A stretch of DNA of 64,000 bases from Qipengyuania seohaensis (GCF_002795865.1 NZ_CP024920.1:1151001-1215000), one strand, 5' to 3'. Numbered from the stretch's first letter, positions 35,701 through 45,730 are shown. Program-made: numbers and translations. Notes: generated by a model not told the origin, from the sequence alone.

Positions 35701-37159
35701 TCCCGCCGGCAGCGGCGACCAGCCGAGAGGATTCAATCCGATCGGTCTTATCGCAGGCCTGGCAGGCTTCGCGGTCTTCTTCTTCGGCTTCAGTCCGGAT
35801 GAATTGGAACGTCCCGCAGAAATCGCAGCGGCAATAGGCGTGCTGATGGCGATCTGGTGGGCCACCGAAGGAGTGCCGCTTCCGGTGACCGCGCTCATCC
35901 CGATTATTGCTTTCCCGCTTGCCGGCATTGCAACGGTCGACGAGGCTGCTGCTCCCTATGCCAATCCGATCATCTACCTGTTTCTGGGGGGCTTTCTCGT
36001 CGCTCTCGCGGTCGAGCGTAGTCAGCTACACAGGCGGCTTGCGCTGGCGATCTTCCGCCACCTCGGCAGTACCGGGAAAGGGCTCGTCGCGGGCTTCATG
36101 CTGGCTGCCGCCCTCCTCAGCATGTGGATTTCGAACACCTCGACCACTCTGATGCTGTTCCCGATCGCCGTCTCGCTGGCGCTGGTCGTTGGCGAGACGT
36201 CGCCGGGCCTGAGCGAAAAGGGTAAACGCGACTTCACGCTCGCCCTGCTCCTCGGCCTCGCTTACGGCGCCTCGATCGGGGGTGTCGCCACGCTGGTGGG
36301 CACTCCGCCAAATGCCTTCATGGCCGGTTTCCTCCAGAGCGAATACCAGGTGGAGATACCTTTCGCCCAATGGATGATGATCGGCGTGCCGGTGTCGGTA
36401 ATCCTGCTTCCGATCGGCTGGCTGCTGCTTACTCGCTTCCTGTTTCCGGTCGACTTCGTGTCTTCTGCGGAGACGATAGCGGAAATGGATCGACGCCACG
36501 ACGCGCTCGGAAAGATGACAGTTGCCGAAAAACGCACGGCCGCCCTTTTCGCGCTGCTGGTTTTCGGCTGGATCATGCGCAAGCCGATGTCTTCCCTGCT
36601 CGGCATAGAGGGGGTGACCGACGCGGGTATTGCGATGACGGTGGCCCTGCTCGCATTCCTGGTCCCGAGCGGCGTCGATCGCCACGCGCTCGTCACATGG
36701 GAAGACACCAAACGTTTGCCCTGGGGCGTCCTGATCCTGTTTGGCGGGGGCCTCTCTCTTGCGGCGGCGCTGTCCTCCACCGGCCTCACGCTATGGATGG
36801 GCCAACAGCTCGCCCCATTGGGAGAGATCAACCACATCCTGCTCGTGATTGCACTGACCACACTGGTGATATTCCTGACCGAGCTGACCAGCAATGTTGC
36901 GACGACCGCGACGCTGTTGCCGGTAGTTGCGGCGCTGGCGATCGAGCTGGGGATCGACCCCCTGATCCTGGTAGTCCCGGTCACCATCGCGGCAAGCTGC
37001 GCCTACATGCTGCCCGTTGCCACGCCTCCCAATGCGATCGTCTTCAGTAGCGGCGACGTCGCGATCAAGGACATGATGCGCGCAGGGCTATGGCTCAATA
37101 TCGTGGCGATAATCCTGGTTTCGATAGTCGCGGTCTGGCTGGTTCCGGCAGTCCTGTGA
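35687..37159 (+). CDS. DASS/SLC13 family anion transporter
   Basis: 490 residues, start MTQNNPA, about 11 membrane helices. Family signatures: ISNTSTTLMLFPIAVSLALV with the SNT motif, ELTSNVATTATLLPVVAALA, and YMLPVATPPNAIVFSSG, the SNT/ATPPN pair of sodium-coupled carboxylate or sulfate transporters. Substrates in the family include dicarboxylates, citrate and sulfate; which applies here cannot be read. The ATG lies inside the end of the SGNH gene, so the two are coupled. Confidence 0.9.
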   Translation: MTQNNPAGSGDQPRGFNPIGLIAGLAGFAVFFFGFSPDELERPAEIAAAIGVLMAIWWATEGVPLPVTALIPIIAFPLAGIATVDEAAAPYANPIIYLFLGGFLVALAVERSQLHRRLALAIFRHLGSTGKGLVAGFMLAAALLSMWISNTSTTLMLFPIAVSLALVVGETSPGLSEKGKRDFTLALLLGLAYGASIGGVATLVGTPPNAFMAGFLQSEYQVEIPFAQWMMIGVPVSVILLPIGWLLLTRFLFPVDFVSSAETIAEMDRRHDALGKMTVAEKRTAALFALLVFGWIMRKPMSSLLGIEGVTDAGIAMTVALLAFLVPSGVDRHALVTWEDTKRLPWGVLILFGGGLSLAAALSSTGLTLWMGQQLAPLGEINHILLVIALTTLVIFLTELTSNVATTATLLPVVAALAIELGIDPLILVVPVTIAASCAYMLPVATPPNAIVFSSGDVAIKDMMRAGLWLNIVAIILVSIVAVWLVPAVL

Positions 37160-37178
37160 CGGAGGCTGCGCCTGCCTA

Positions 37179-37745
37179 TCAGGCGTAGGACACGACAAGG
37201 TAGCAGGCCGCGTCTTCGCCGCCCCGATTGGCGATCTTGTGCTTGCGATCGGCGGGGTAATGCGCGGTATCGCCCTGCCCGAGCGCGGTGGGCGGTTCGA
37301 CCCCGACTGCGACCTCGACAGAGCCCTTGGCCACGCTCAACATCTCGCGGGTTCCGGCGAAATGCGCATCGCTGTCCAATTCACCCCCAGGCGCAAAGGT
37401 AAGTTCGTAAAACTCGACGTTCTTTTCCATGTGCAGCGGGGTCAGCGTGCGCAGGCGGCAACCGTTCTTCTCGCTGAACAGGGCCTGCTCGTCGTCCGCG
37501 TCGACGACTTCGACCAGCGACGGGCGGATTTCCTCTTCGATCAGATGCACGATCGACAGGCCGAAAGCGTCCGCGATCCGCGCCGCCACGGCGAGGGTCG
37601 GATTGGCCTTCCCGCGCTCGATCTGGGAGAGCATCGAACGGCTTACACCCGAGCGTTCGGCCAGTTGGTCGAGAGTGATCTTGTGCGTGCGTCGCATCAC
37701 CCCCACACGACGACCGAATTCCTGGCTGATGGCATTATCCGACAT
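37179..37745 (-). CDS. XRE family regulator with C-terminal cupin domain
   Basis: 188 residues from ATG 37745. The HTH (about 10-65) reads KITLDQLAERSGVSRSMLSQ and IERGKANPTLAVAARIADAF. The C-terminal cupin (about 110-185) has FAPGGELDSDAHFAGTREML and a final YLVVSYA. Regulators of this type control amino-acid or amine catabolism. The gene is divergent from tdh-kbl with 74 bp between starts, so control of threonine breakdown is the obvious inference. Confidence 0.9.
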   Translation of the reverse strand: MSDNAISQEFGRRVGVMRRTHKITLDQLAERSGVSRSMLSQIERGKANPTLAVAARIADAFGLSIVHLIEEEIRPSLVEVVDADDEQALFSEKNGCRLRTLTPLHMEKNVEFYELTFAPGGELDSDAHFAGTREMLSVAKGSVEVAVGVEPPTALGQGDTAHYPADRKHKIANRGGEDAACYLVVSYA

Positions 37746-37819
37746 GCTGGGACCCTTATTGCGCCGATGTGCTTTTCCAGTATAGAGGCGCCATTCTGAT
37801 ATAGTGACGGAGACGGTTT

Positions 37820-38848
37820 GTGAAGGCATTGGTCAAGGCGAAGGCGGAAAAGGGGCTCTGGCTCCAGGACGTGCCCGAGCCCGAGGTCGGCTCGAACGAC
37901 GTGAAGGTGAAGATTCGCAGGACGGCTATCTGCGGCACCGATATGCACATCTGGAACTGGGACGAATGGGCCCAGCGCACGATCCCCGTGCCCATGACGG
38001 TCGGTCACGAATTCGTCGGCGAGATCGTGGAATTCGGCGACAATGTTTCCGGTTTCGAGATCGGCCAGATCGTTTCAGGCGAAGGGCACGTCGTTTGCGG
38101 ACGGTGCCGCAACTGCATGGCCGGTCGCCGTCACGTATGTGCCGACAGCCAGGGGATCGGCGTGAACCGCCCCGGTGCCTTTGCCGAATATCTCGTCCTT
38201 CCCGCAGCGAACCTGTGGGTTCACCAGCAGGGCATCGATCTCGACGTCGCATCGATCTTCGACCCCTTCGGCAATGCCGTGCACACCGCGCTGCAGTTCG
38301 ACGTCCTGGGTGAAGACGTACTGGTTGTCGGAGCCGGCCCCATCGGCATCATGGCCGCCGCCGTCTGCCGTCACGCAGGCGCGCGCCACGTAGTCGTCAG
38401 CGACCTCAACGAAGACCGCCTGGCCCTTGCCCTGAAGATGGGCGCGACCACCACCGTCAATCCCACCAAGCGGACGATCGAGGATGTGCAAAAAGAACTC
38501 GGCATGACGGAGGGCTTCGACGTCGGCCTTGAAATGTCGGGATCGCCGGCGGGTTTCGCCTCGCTGATCGACAACATGGCACATGGCGGCAAGGTCGCGA
38601 TCCTCGGCCTGCCTTCGGAAGCGCCGAAGGTCGACATGGACAAGGTCATCTTCAACATGCTGACGCTCAAGGGCGTCTATGGCCGCGAGATTTTCGAGAC
38701 CTGGTACAAGATGTCGGTGTTCATCCAGTCGGGCCTCGACCTTTCGCCGATCATCACCCACCGGCTGCCGGTAGACCGTTTCGAGGAAGGCTTCGCCGCC
38801 ATGGCCTCGGGCGAGGCCTGCAAGGTCGTGCTGAACTGGGATAACTGA
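37820..38848 (+). CDS. tdh: L-threonine 3-dehydrogenase
   Basis: 342 residues, GTG start with a GGAG upstream. Zinc-dependent MDR features: [18 protein letters not shown] with the catalytic Cys, GHEFVGEI, and the structural-zinc cluster [18 protein letters not shown]-binding is by [14 protein letters not shown]. These are the bacterial Tdh sequences, converting threonine to 2-amino-3-oxobutanoate. kbl follows after 9 bp, completing the route to glycine and acetyl-CoA. Confidence 0.97.
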   Translation: MKALVKAKAEKGLWLQDVPEPEVGSNDVKVKIRRTAICGTDMHIWNWDEWAQRTIPVPMTVGHEFVGEIVEFGDNVSGFEIGQIVSGEGHVVCGRCRNCMAGRRHVCADSQGIGVNRPGAFAEYLVLPAANLWVHQQGIDLDVASIFDPFGNAVHTALQFDVLGEDVLVVGAGPIGIMAAAVCRHAGARHVVVSDLNEDRLALALKMGATTTVNPTKRTIEDVQKELGMTEGFDVGLEMSGSPAGFASLIDNMAHGGKVAILGLPSEAPKVDMDKVIFNMLTLKGVYGREIFETWYKMSVFIQSGLDLSPIITHRLPVDRFEEGFAAMASGEACKVVLNWDN

Positions 38849-38857
38849 GGAAATACG

Positions 38858-40042
38858 ATGAGCCAGCGCTTTTACGAACATCTCGCCCAGGAACTGGAGA
38901 GCATCGAGGAACAGGGCCTGTTCAAGTCCGAACAGGAAATCACCTCGCCGCAAAGCGGAACCGTCGACCTCGGATCGCGCAAGGTCGTGAACCTGTGCGC
39001 GAACAATTACCTCGGCCTCGCCGATAACGAGGAAATCCGCGCGGCATCGCGCGAAGGGCTCGACACCCACGGTTTCGGCATGGCCTCGGTGCGCTTTATC
39101 TGCGGCACGCAGGACATCCACAAGGAGCTGGAACGGAGCATTTCCGATTTCGTCGGCTTCGACGAGACGATCCTCTATCCGTCCTGCTTCGATGCCAATG
39201 CGGGCTTGTTCGAAACGCTGCTTACGGCCGAGGATGCGGTCATTTCCGATGCGCTCAATCACGCCAGCATCATCGACGGTGTGCGCCTGTGCAAGACGCA
39301 GCGCTATCGCTATGCCAATAACGACATGGGCGAGCTGGAAGAGCGGCTGAAGGAAGCCGATGCCGCCGGTGCCAGGTTCAAGCTGATCACGACCGACGGC
39401 GTATTTTCCATGGACGGCTTCATCGCCCGCCTCGACGAGATTTGCGATCTTGCCGAGAAGTACGATGCGCTGGTCCATTTCGACGATTGTCACGCCACCG
39501 GTTTCCTTGGCGAGAATGGCCGCGGCACGCATGAATATCGCAATTGCATGGACCGGGTGGACATCACCACCGGCACGCTCGGCAAGGCGCTGGGCGGAGC
39601 GAGCGGCGGCTACACCAGCGCCCGTCCGGAGATAGTATCGATGCTGCGCCAGCGTTCGCGTCCGTACCTGTTCTCGAACTCGGTCGCGCCGCCCGTGGTT
39701 GCAGGTTCGATCAAGGCGCTCGAACTCGCCCGCCGCGGCGAACAGCGCGCAAAGCTGTGGGAGAACACCCGCTATTTCCGCGAGAAACTGGAAGCGGAAG
39801 GGTTCGACATCCTGCCGGGCGAGCACCCGATCATCCCGATCATGCTCTACGATGCGAAGGATGCGGCCGATTTCGCCGCCCATGCCCGCGCCAACGGGAT
39901 CTACGTGACCGCCTTCTCGTTCCCCGTCGTTCCGAAGGGCAAGGCCCGTATCCGCACGCAGATGTCCTCTGCGATTACGCGCGACGACATCGACCACGCG
40001 GTGGAAGTTTTCACGAAGGCGCGGGCCAGCCTCGGCAAATAA
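38858..40042 (+). CDS. kbl: Glycine C-acetyltransferase (2-amino-3-ketobutyrate CoA ligase)
   Basis: 394 residues. An alpha-oxoamine synthase with the segment [35 protein letters not shown] and the PLP-lysine block [19 protein letters not shown]. It cleaves 2-amino-3-oxobutanoate with CoA to glycine and acetyl-CoA. Pairing with tdh in one operon makes Kbl more likely than the 5-aminolevulinate or 8-amino-7-oxononanoate synthase paralogues. A GAGGA precedes the ATG. Confidence 0.97.
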   Translation: MSQRFYEHLAQELESIEEQGLFKSEQEITSPQSGTVDLGSRKVVNLCANNYLGLADNEEIRAASREGLDTHGFGMASVRFICGTQDIHKELERSISDFVGFDETILYPSCFDANAGLFETLLTAEDAVISDALNHASIIDGVRLCKTQRYRYANNDMGELEERLKEADAAGARFKLITTDGVFSMDGFIARLDEICDLAEKYDALVHFDDCHATGFLGENGRGTHEYRNCMDRVDITTGTLGKALGGASGGYTSARPEIVSMLRQRSRPYLFSNSVAPPVVAGSIKALELARRGEQRAKLWENTRYFREKLEAEGFDILPGEHPIIPIMLYDAKDAADFAAHARANGIYVTAFSFPVVPKGKARIRTQMSSAITRDDIDHAVEVFTKARASLGK

Positions 40043-40062
40043 GCGCGGAAAGAAATTGAGTA

Positions 40063-40092
40063 CTGCCTCGGCTCCATGCGCAGCCGGGGCAG
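40063..40092. terminator. Hairpin between convergent kbl and cyd genes
   Basis: CTGCCTCGGCT (40063-40073) pairs with AGCCGGGGCAG (40082-40092) through an 11-position stem with one G-T pair and an 8-nt loop. It is placed between two convergent transcription units. Neither side has a strong T run, so termination efficiency is uncertain. Confidence 0.5.
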
Positions 40093-40093
40093 C

Positions 40094-40222
40094 TCAGACC
40101 TTCAGCCAGAAGCGGATCACCATCGCCACCGCGCCAAGGATCGCGACGCTGGCCAGCCAGATCGCCGCCATCCAGGCCAGCCGTTTCCACAGCGGCGACT
40201 GCGGATCGGTAGGATCCGCCAT
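40094..40222 (-). CDS. DUF2474 small membrane peptide, cytochrome bd accessory
   Basis: 42 residues: a short polar N-terminus (MADPTDPQSPLWKRLAWM) and one membrane helix ending in FWLKV. Small DUF2474 peptides are commonly encoded directly behind cydB of cyanide-insensitive bd oxidases, in the position CydX holds in E. coli. The ATG overlaps the cydB stop (ATGA). A role in oxidase assembly or stability is inferred by analogy with CydX. Confidence 0.8.
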   Translation of the reverse strand: MADPTDPQSPLWKRLAWMAAIWLASVAILGAVAMVIRFWLKV

Positions 40223-41220
40223 CAGTGGTAGCCCTCGTCCGATACCTTGCCACGGAAGACCCAATAGGCCCATGCGGTATAGGCGATGATCAGTGGCATG
40301 GTGATCGCGACACCGACGAGCATGAAGATCTGGCTCCGCTCTGGCGCCGCGGCGTCCCAGATGGTGAGGCCCGGCGGCACGACATAGGGCCACATGGTCA
40401 CGCCCAGTCCCAGCATCCCGAACAGGAATAGCGCGATGGAGAGCCAGAACGGCTTGCTGTTCCGGTCCGTGCCGATCGCTCGCAGCATCGAAACCGCGAT
40501 GATTGCCGTGACGATCGGCACCGGCGCGACAAAGTAGATTTCCGGCGCGGTCAGCCAGCGTTCGGCATATTCGGCGTTGAGGAAGATGTTGTAGAGACTG
40601 ACAGCCCCCATCAGAACGATCGTGGCGATTGCGGCACGAAGCGCGAGCCAGCGGGCATGCTTTTGCGCGCCGCCATCGAGCTTCCAGATCAACCACGTGC
40701 TACCGAGCAGTGCATAGCCTGCGACCACGCCCAGTCCGCACAACAGGGTGTATGGCGTCAGCCAGTCGAACCAGCTCCCGGCATAGGCCCGGTCGACCAC
40801 TTCGACACCTTGCAACAGCGCACCGAGCGTCATGCCCTGCGCCATCGCGGCCACCAGCGATCCGCCGAAGAACGCTGCATCCCAGAACGGCCGGTGTGCC
40901 GGATCGCGCCAGCGGTACTCGAAGGCGACTCCGCGAAACACGAGGCCGAGCAGCATAGCAATGATGAGCGGATAGGTCGCAGGCAAGACGACTGCATAGG
41001 CCAGCGGGAAGGCGGCGAAGAGGCCGCCCCCGCCGAGCACCAGCCATGTCTCGTTACCGTCCCATACCGGAGCGATGGAGTTCATCGCCCGGTCCCGGCC
41101 CTGCCCTACCTTCAGGGTCGGGAACAGGATGCCGATGCCGAGGTCGAACCCGTCCATGACCACATAGGCGAAGACGGCGAAGGCGATGATAAACGCCCAC
41201 ATGACGGTCAGGTCCATCAC
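40222..41220 (-). CDS. cydB: Cytochrome bd (cyanide-insensitive) ubiquinol oxidase subunit II
   Basis: 332 residues with about eight membrane helices. It opens with FAYVVMDGFDLGIGILFP and continues with WDGNETWLVLGGGGLFAAFP, the CydB signature. Subunit II supports haem binding in the bd oxidase that reduces oxygen with quinol. It overlaps cydA by 4 bp upstream and the DUF2474 peptide downstream. Confidence 0.97.
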   Translation of the reverse strand: MMDLTVMWAFIIAFAVFAYVVMDGFDLGIGILFPTLKVGQGRDRAMNSIAPVWDGNETWLVLGGGGLFAAFPLAYAVVLPATYPLIIAMLLGLVFRGVAFEYRWRDPAHRPFWDAAFFGGSLVAAMAQGMTLGALLQGVEVVDRAYAGSWFDWLTPYTLLCGLGVVAGYALLGSTWLIWKLDGGAQKHARWLALRAAIATIVLMGAVSLYNIFLNAEYAERWLTAPEIYFVAPVPIVTAIIAVSMLRAIGTDRNSKPFWLSIALFLFGMLGLGVTMWPYVVPPGLTIWDAAAPERSQIFMLVGVAITMPLIIAYTAWAYWVFRGKVSDEGYH

Positions 41221-42659
41221 ACGTCCTCCTTGTCGGCAGGAAGCGGGTCGGCATGGCCCGGGTTCTGGGTCGGGCCCGGAGTGATACCGGCGGTGCGGAT
41301 CGGCCCGGTATCACCGCGTTTGACACCCGCTTCGCCCACGTGTGGAACCTTGCCCATCAGGCGCAGGATATACCAGACGCCAACGCCGAAGACGGCGAAA
41401 TAGACCAGGATGAAGGCCAGCAGCGATGCCGCCACAGCCGGTGCGTCCAGCGGGCTTGCGGCATCGGCGGTGCGCAGCAATCCGTAGATCACATAAGGCT
41501 GCCGCCCGACCTCGGTGGTGATCCACCCTGCCAGCACGGCCGCGAAGCCGGATGGTGCCATGACGAGCGCTGCCCGGTGCAACCAGGTCCAATCATAAAG
41601 CTTGCGGCGCCACCTCGCGAACAGGCTCCAAATACCGATCCCCAGCATGGCGAAACCGATCCCTACCATTACGCGGAAGGACCAGAACACCACGCCCACC
41701 GGCGGTTCTTCATTGTCCGGGATCGTATCCAGCCCTGCCATCGGTGCATCGAGATCGTGCTTCAGGATCAGCGAGGACAATTTGGGAATCTGGATCGCGT
41801 AGCGGACCGTCTTGGCCTCGCTATCGGGAATGCCGAACAGGATCAGCGGCGCGCCATCAGGATGGCTTTCGAAGTGCCCTTCCATCGCCATCACTTTCTG
41901 CGGCTGGTGCTCTAGCGTGTTGAGGCCGTGCATGTCGCCCGCGAATATCTGCAGCGGGGTCACGATGGCCGCCATCCACATCGCCATCGAGAACATCTTT
42001 CGCGCGTGCAGATTGGTGCTGTCCTTGAGCAGGTGCCATGCGCCGACCCCGCCCACGACGAAGGCCGTCGTCAGGTAAGCGGCCATGACCGTGTGCACCA
42101 AGCGGTACGGGAAGCTGGGATTGAACACGATGTCCCACCAGCTCGGCCCGGGCAGGAACTGTCCATTGGCAGCGATCTCGTAACCCGTCGGCGTCTGCAT
42201 CCAGCTGTTCACCGACAGGATCCAGAAGGCCGACACGAAAGTGCCGAGCGCCACCATGCAGGTCGCTGCGAAATGCAGCTTCTTGCCGACCTTGTTCATG
42301 CCGAACAGCATGACACCGAGGAAGCCCGCTTCGAGGAAGAATGCCGTCAGCACCTCGTAAGCCATGAGCGGTCCGATCACGGGCCCGGCCACATCGGAGA
42401 AGACCGACCAGTTCGTGCCGAACTGGTAACTCATCACGATCCCCGAGACGACGCCCATCGCAAAGGCGATGGCGAATATCTTGAGCCAGTATTTGAACAG
42501 GTCGAGATAGATCTGCCGCCCGGTTTTCAGCCACAGGCCTTCGAGCACCATCAGGTAACTTGCCAGCCCGATCGAAAACGCCGGGAAGAAGAAATGGAAA
42601 CTCACCGTGAAGGCGAACTGGATGCGCGCAAGCATCAGAGCATCGAGAAAGTCGAGCAT
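41217..42659 (-). CDS. cydA: Cytochrome bd (cyanide-insensitive) ubiquinol oxidase subunit I
   Basis: 480 residues, with nine or so membrane helices. Haem-ligand and quinol regions include RIQFAFTVSFHFFFPAFSIG, MSYQFGTNWSVFSDVAGPVI and LTAFFLEAGFLGVMLFG. The protein is shorter than E. coli CydA and lacks a long Q-loop, matching the CioA-type (cyanide-insensitive) branch. Such oxidases keep working when sulfide or cyanide blocks haem-copper oxidases. The next gene upstream belongs to the sulfide operon. Confidence 0.96.
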   Translation of the reverse strand: MLDFLDALMLARIQFAFTVSFHFFFPAFSIGLASYLMVLEGLWLKTGRQIYLDLFKYWLKIFAIAFAMGVVSGIVMSYQFGTNWSVFSDVAGPVIGPLMAYEVLTAFFLEAGFLGVMLFGMNKVGKKLHFAATCMVALGTFVSAFWILSVNSWMQTPTGYEIAANGQFLPGPSWWDIVFNPSFPYRLVHTVMAAYLTTAFVVGGVGAWHLLKDSTNLHARKMFSMAMWMAAIVTPLQIFAGDMHGLNTLEHQPQKVMAMEGHFESHPDGAPLILFGIPDSEAKTVRYAIQIPKLSSLILKHDLDAPMAGLDTIPDNEEPPVGVVFWSFRVMVGIGFAMLGIGIWSLFARWRRKLYDWTWLHRAALVMAPSGFAAVLAGWITTEVGRQPYVIYGLLRTADAASPLDAPAVAASLLAFILVYFAVFGVGVWYILRLMGKVPHVGEAGVKRGDTGPIRTAGITPGPTQNPGHADPLPADKEDV

Positions 42660-42733
42660 GAAACGGCCTTACATCATTCGGGGCGACGGGAGCAGTCGAA
42701 CAAACACAACGTAACTTGCCTTGGGCGCAACAA

Positions 42734-44491
42734 TCAGATCATTCCGCGGGCGAGATAGTGATCCACCGGAGGCGGCGGTTCGCCATTGTCTTTCGAGACT
42801 TCGGCGAAGGCTCGGTCCTGAGAGAGGAAGACCTTGCCGTTCAATTCATCGAGAAAATGCGTGCGCTTCAGCCGGTCCATGACGGGGCCCTTCACCTCGG
42901 ACAGATGCAGGCCGATCCCGCCGTCACCGAGGCGATGGTTGATCGCTTCGAGACTTTCGAGGCCGGAAGCGTCGATCTCGTTCACGGCGCTGCACATCAG
43001 GATCACGTGTCTGAGCGCGGGCCGCTCCGCGACACGCTCAAGCACATATTCTTCCAGCCAGCGCGCGTTGAGATAGGTCAACGCCTCGTCGATGCGGATC
43101 GAGAGGACATGCGGGACGGTGAAGACGGAATGCCGCTCGACATTGCGGAAGTGTTCGGTCTCCGGCACGCGCCCGACAATGGCCGCGTGCGGACGGCTGG
43201 CACGGTAGAGATAGAGCAGGAGGCCGACCGCTACGCCCGTAATGACGCCAAGTTCGACCCCGGCGATCAAGGTGACGGCGATGGTCGCGACATGCGCGGC
43301 AAAATCGGCCTTGGAATAGCGCCACAGCTGCCCCGGCGTCTTCATGTCGACGAGGCTCAGCACCGCGACGATGATGGTTGCGGCCAAGGTGGCAATCGGC
43401 AAGCTGAATAGCAGCGGCGTAAGGAACAGCGTCGCCAGCGCGATCCCGACGGCGGTGAAGGCTCCGGCAGCAGGCGTCTCCGCCCCGGCATCGAAATTCA
43501 CTGCCGAGCGGGCAAAGCCGCCGGTCACCGGATAGCCCCCCGAAAAAGCACTGGCGATGTTGGCAGCACCCAGCCCGATCAGCTCCTGGTCCGGCTCGAT
43601 GCGTTGGCGGCGCTTGGCGGCCAGCGTCTGGGCCACGGACACGCTCTCCACGAAGCCGATAATCGAAATGAGCAACGCCGGGACCCACAATTGCTGGATA
43701 AGCGACAGGTCGGTCGACGGCAGAGCGAACGGTGGCAGGCCCTGCGGGATCGCGCCCACGAGCTTTACACCCTTGTCGCCAAGGTCGAGCACGATCGCGG
43801 CCATGATCGTCAGCGCCACCGCGACGACCGGCCCGGCCTTGGCCGTCATGTCGGCGGCGCGCGCAGGAAGGCCAAGTCGCTGTAGCGCGGGTTTGGCGCC
43901 CTTGCGGACCCAGAACAGGAAGATCGTCGCCGGGATGCCGATGGCAAGCGTCCAGGGATTGGTTTCAGTGATCGAACTCGCCAGCGAACCGAGCATGCTT
44001 GGCCAGTTGTCGCCGCCGGCGGTAATGCCGAGGATGTGCTTCAGCTGGCTGGTTGCGATCAGGATGCCGCTGGCGGTGATAAAGCCGCTGATGACCGGGT
44101 GCGACAGCAGGTTCGCCAGGAAACCTGCGCGCAGCAGACCGAGAATGGCCAGCATGACACCGGACAGCATCGCCAGTGTGATCGCCGCCTCGAGATATTC
44201 CGCTGTGCCTTGTGCGGCCACAGCGCCCGCCGCGCTCGCCGTCATAAGCGAGACGACTGCGACCGGCCCCACCGCCAAGGTCCGGCTTGTGCCGAAAATG
44301 GCATAGAGAACAAGCGGCAGAATGGACGCATAAAGCCCGACCACCGGCGGCAATCCCGCCAGCAAGGCATAGGCGAGGCTCTGCGGAATAAGCATGATGG
44401 TCACGATAACCGCGGCCATCAGGTCATTGGTCAGGATCGACCGGTTATATGTCCGACCCCATTCGAGGATCGGCAGGTAACGCGAGAGCAT
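42734..44491 (-). CDS. SulP family anion permease with STAS domain
   Basis: 585 residues from ATG 44491 (a TTG directly before is possible). Ten or more helices include LAYALLAGLPPVVGLYASIL, the SulP signature, and a C-terminal STAS domain (about 440-560) with VILMCSAVNEIDASGLESLE. SulP proteins carry sulfate, bicarbonate or other anions. Position as the last gene of a sulfide-oxidation operon, 15 bp behind sqr, suggests movement of sulfite, thiosulfate or sulfate. Confidence 0.92.
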   Translation of the reverse strand: MLSRYLPILEWGRTYNRSILTNDLMAAVIVTIMLIPQSLAYALLAGLPPVVGLYASILPLVLYAIFGTSRTLAVGPVAVVSLMTASAAGAVAAQGTAEYLEAAITLAMLSGVMLAILGLLRAGFLANLLSHPVISGFITASGILIATSQLKHILGITAGGDNWPSMLGSLASSITETNPWTLAIGIPATIFLFWVRKGAKPALQRLGLPARAADMTAKAGPVVAVALTIMAAIVLDLGDKGVKLVGAIPQGLPPFALPSTDLSLIQQLWVPALLISIIGFVESVSVAQTLAAKRRQRIEPDQELIGLGAANIASAFSGGYPVTGGFARSAVNFDAGAETPAAGAFTAVGIALATLFLTPLLFSLPIATLAATIIVAVLSLVDMKTPGQLWRYSKADFAAHVATIAVTLIAGVELGVITGVAVGLLLYLYRASRPHAAIVGRVPETEHFRNVERHSVFTVPHVLSIRIDEALTYLNARWLEEYVLERVAERPALRHVILMCSAVNEIDASGLESLEAINHRLGDGGIGLHLSEVKGPVMDRLKRTHFLDELNGKVFLSQDRAFAEVSKDNGEPPPPVDHYLARGMI

Positions 44492-44506
44492 CAAGCAGGT
44501 CCCTCG

Positions 44507-45730
44507 TTATTGGGCGATCAGCCCGCCGGGTCCGGCAAGCCATTCACGCCCCTTGAGCATGCCGTTCCAGTAGATCCACGGCAAGACGTCTGCCTTGAGC
44601 ATCCAGGACAGGCGCTGCGGCTTGGTGCCGTCGATCAGCCATGTCGGGAAGCTGGGGGCGAGCTTCCCGCCGTAGCCGAATTCGGCCAGCACGATCTTGC
44701 CGCGTTCGACCGTAAGCGGGCACGATCCATAGCCGTCATATCCGGCGGTCGGACCCTTGCCGTCCAGCTGTCGCAGGGCGTTCACAGCCACCACGGGTGC
44801 CTGCTTGCGGGCGGCGGCGGCAGTCTTGGCATTGGGGGCAGAACAACCGTCCCCCAGTCCGAAGACATTGGGATAGCGCACATGCTGCAGGGTGTGCTGG
44901 TCGACATCTACAAACCCGCTTTCTGCCGCCAGCGGACTGTCCGCCACGAACTGCGGCGCGACCTGCGGCGGAACGACATGCATCATGTCGAATTGGCGGG
45001 TAACCTCGCCATCCTCAGTGGCAAAGGTCGCCACTTGGCCGGGTCCGTCCACGGCGACCAGATTGTTGCCGAGCTTGAGAGCGATGTCGTATTTCTCGAC
45101 ATAGCTCATCAGCGCAGGGACATAGTCCTGCACGCCGAACAGCACGCCGCCTGCGTTGCAGAACTCGACTTCGATATCGCCAAGGTTGCCGCTGCGGCTC
45201 CAATGGTCGCAGGACAGGTACATCGCCTTTTGCGGCGCGCCTGCGCATTTGATCGGCATGGGCGGCTGCGTGAAGAGCGCCCTGCCCGACTTCATACGCT
45301 GCACCAGTTCCCACGTGTAGGGAGCCAGGTCGTAGCGATAGTTGGACGTGACGCCGTTCTTTCCGAGAGTAGCCTCAAGGCCTTCGATCTTTTCCCAGGC
45401 GAGACGAATGCCCGGCGCCATGATCAGGACATCGTAGACGATTTCGGTGCCGTCCTCGAGTTTAACGAGGTTGTTTTCGGGCTGGAAGGACGCGGCGCGC
45501 GCCTTGATCCAGTTCACACCCTTCGGCAGCACGCTCGCAGTCGAACGTCGTGTCTGTTCCGGCTTGAAGACGCCCCCGCCGACCATGGTCCAACCGGGTT
45601 GGTAGGCATGGAAGTCGGAGGGCTCGACGATGGCGATGTCGAGATCCGATCGCCTCCGCAACATGGAAGCAGCCGTGGCTATCCCCGCAGAACCCCCGCC
45701 TATGACAACGACACGGTGGGATTGTTTCAT
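44507..45730 (-). CDS. Sulfide:quinone oxidoreductase, type II-like
   Basis: 407 residues. FAD binding VVVIGGGSAGIATAAS near the start, then FHAYQPGWTMVGGGVF, PMPIKCAGAPQKAMYLS (an active-site Cys block close to that of mitochondrial SQOR) and FGLGDGCSAPNAKTAAAARK. Sulfide is oxidised to persulfide or sulfane sulfur with electrons passed to quinone. The start overlaps the DUF442 stop by ATGA. The context with persulfide dioxygenase makes the SQR assignment firm. Confidence 0.93.
   Translation of the reverse strand: MKQSHRVVVIGGGSAGIATAASMLRRRSDLDIAIVEPSDFHAYQPGWTMVGGGVFKPEQTRRSTASVLPKGVNWIKARAASFQPENNLVKLEDGTEIVYDVLIMAPGIRLAWEKIEGLEATLGKNGVTSNYRYDLAPYTWELVQRMKSGRALFTQPPMPIKCAGAPQKAMYLSCDHWSRSGNLGDIEVEFCNAGGVLFGVQDYVPALMSYVEKYDIALKLGNNLVAVDGPGQVATFATEDGEVTRQFDMMHVVPPQVAPQFVADSPLAAESGFVDVDQHTLQHVRYPNVFGLGDGCSAPNAKTAAAARKQAPVVAVNALRQLDGKGPTAGYDGYGSCPLTVERGKIVLAEFGYGGKLAPSFPTWLIDGTKPQRLSWMLKADVLPWIYWNGMLKGREWLAGPGGLIAQ

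Noticed and set aside
37746-37819. A riboswitch-like leader upstream of tdh
   Set aside because: Only 74 bp separate it from the divergent regulator gene, too short and with no recognisable fold.
38075-39997. A 640-codon open frame on the minus strand opposite tdh and kbl
   Set aside because: It spans two well-supported genes in antisense and is His/Arg/Ala-rich without motifs, typical of a shadow.
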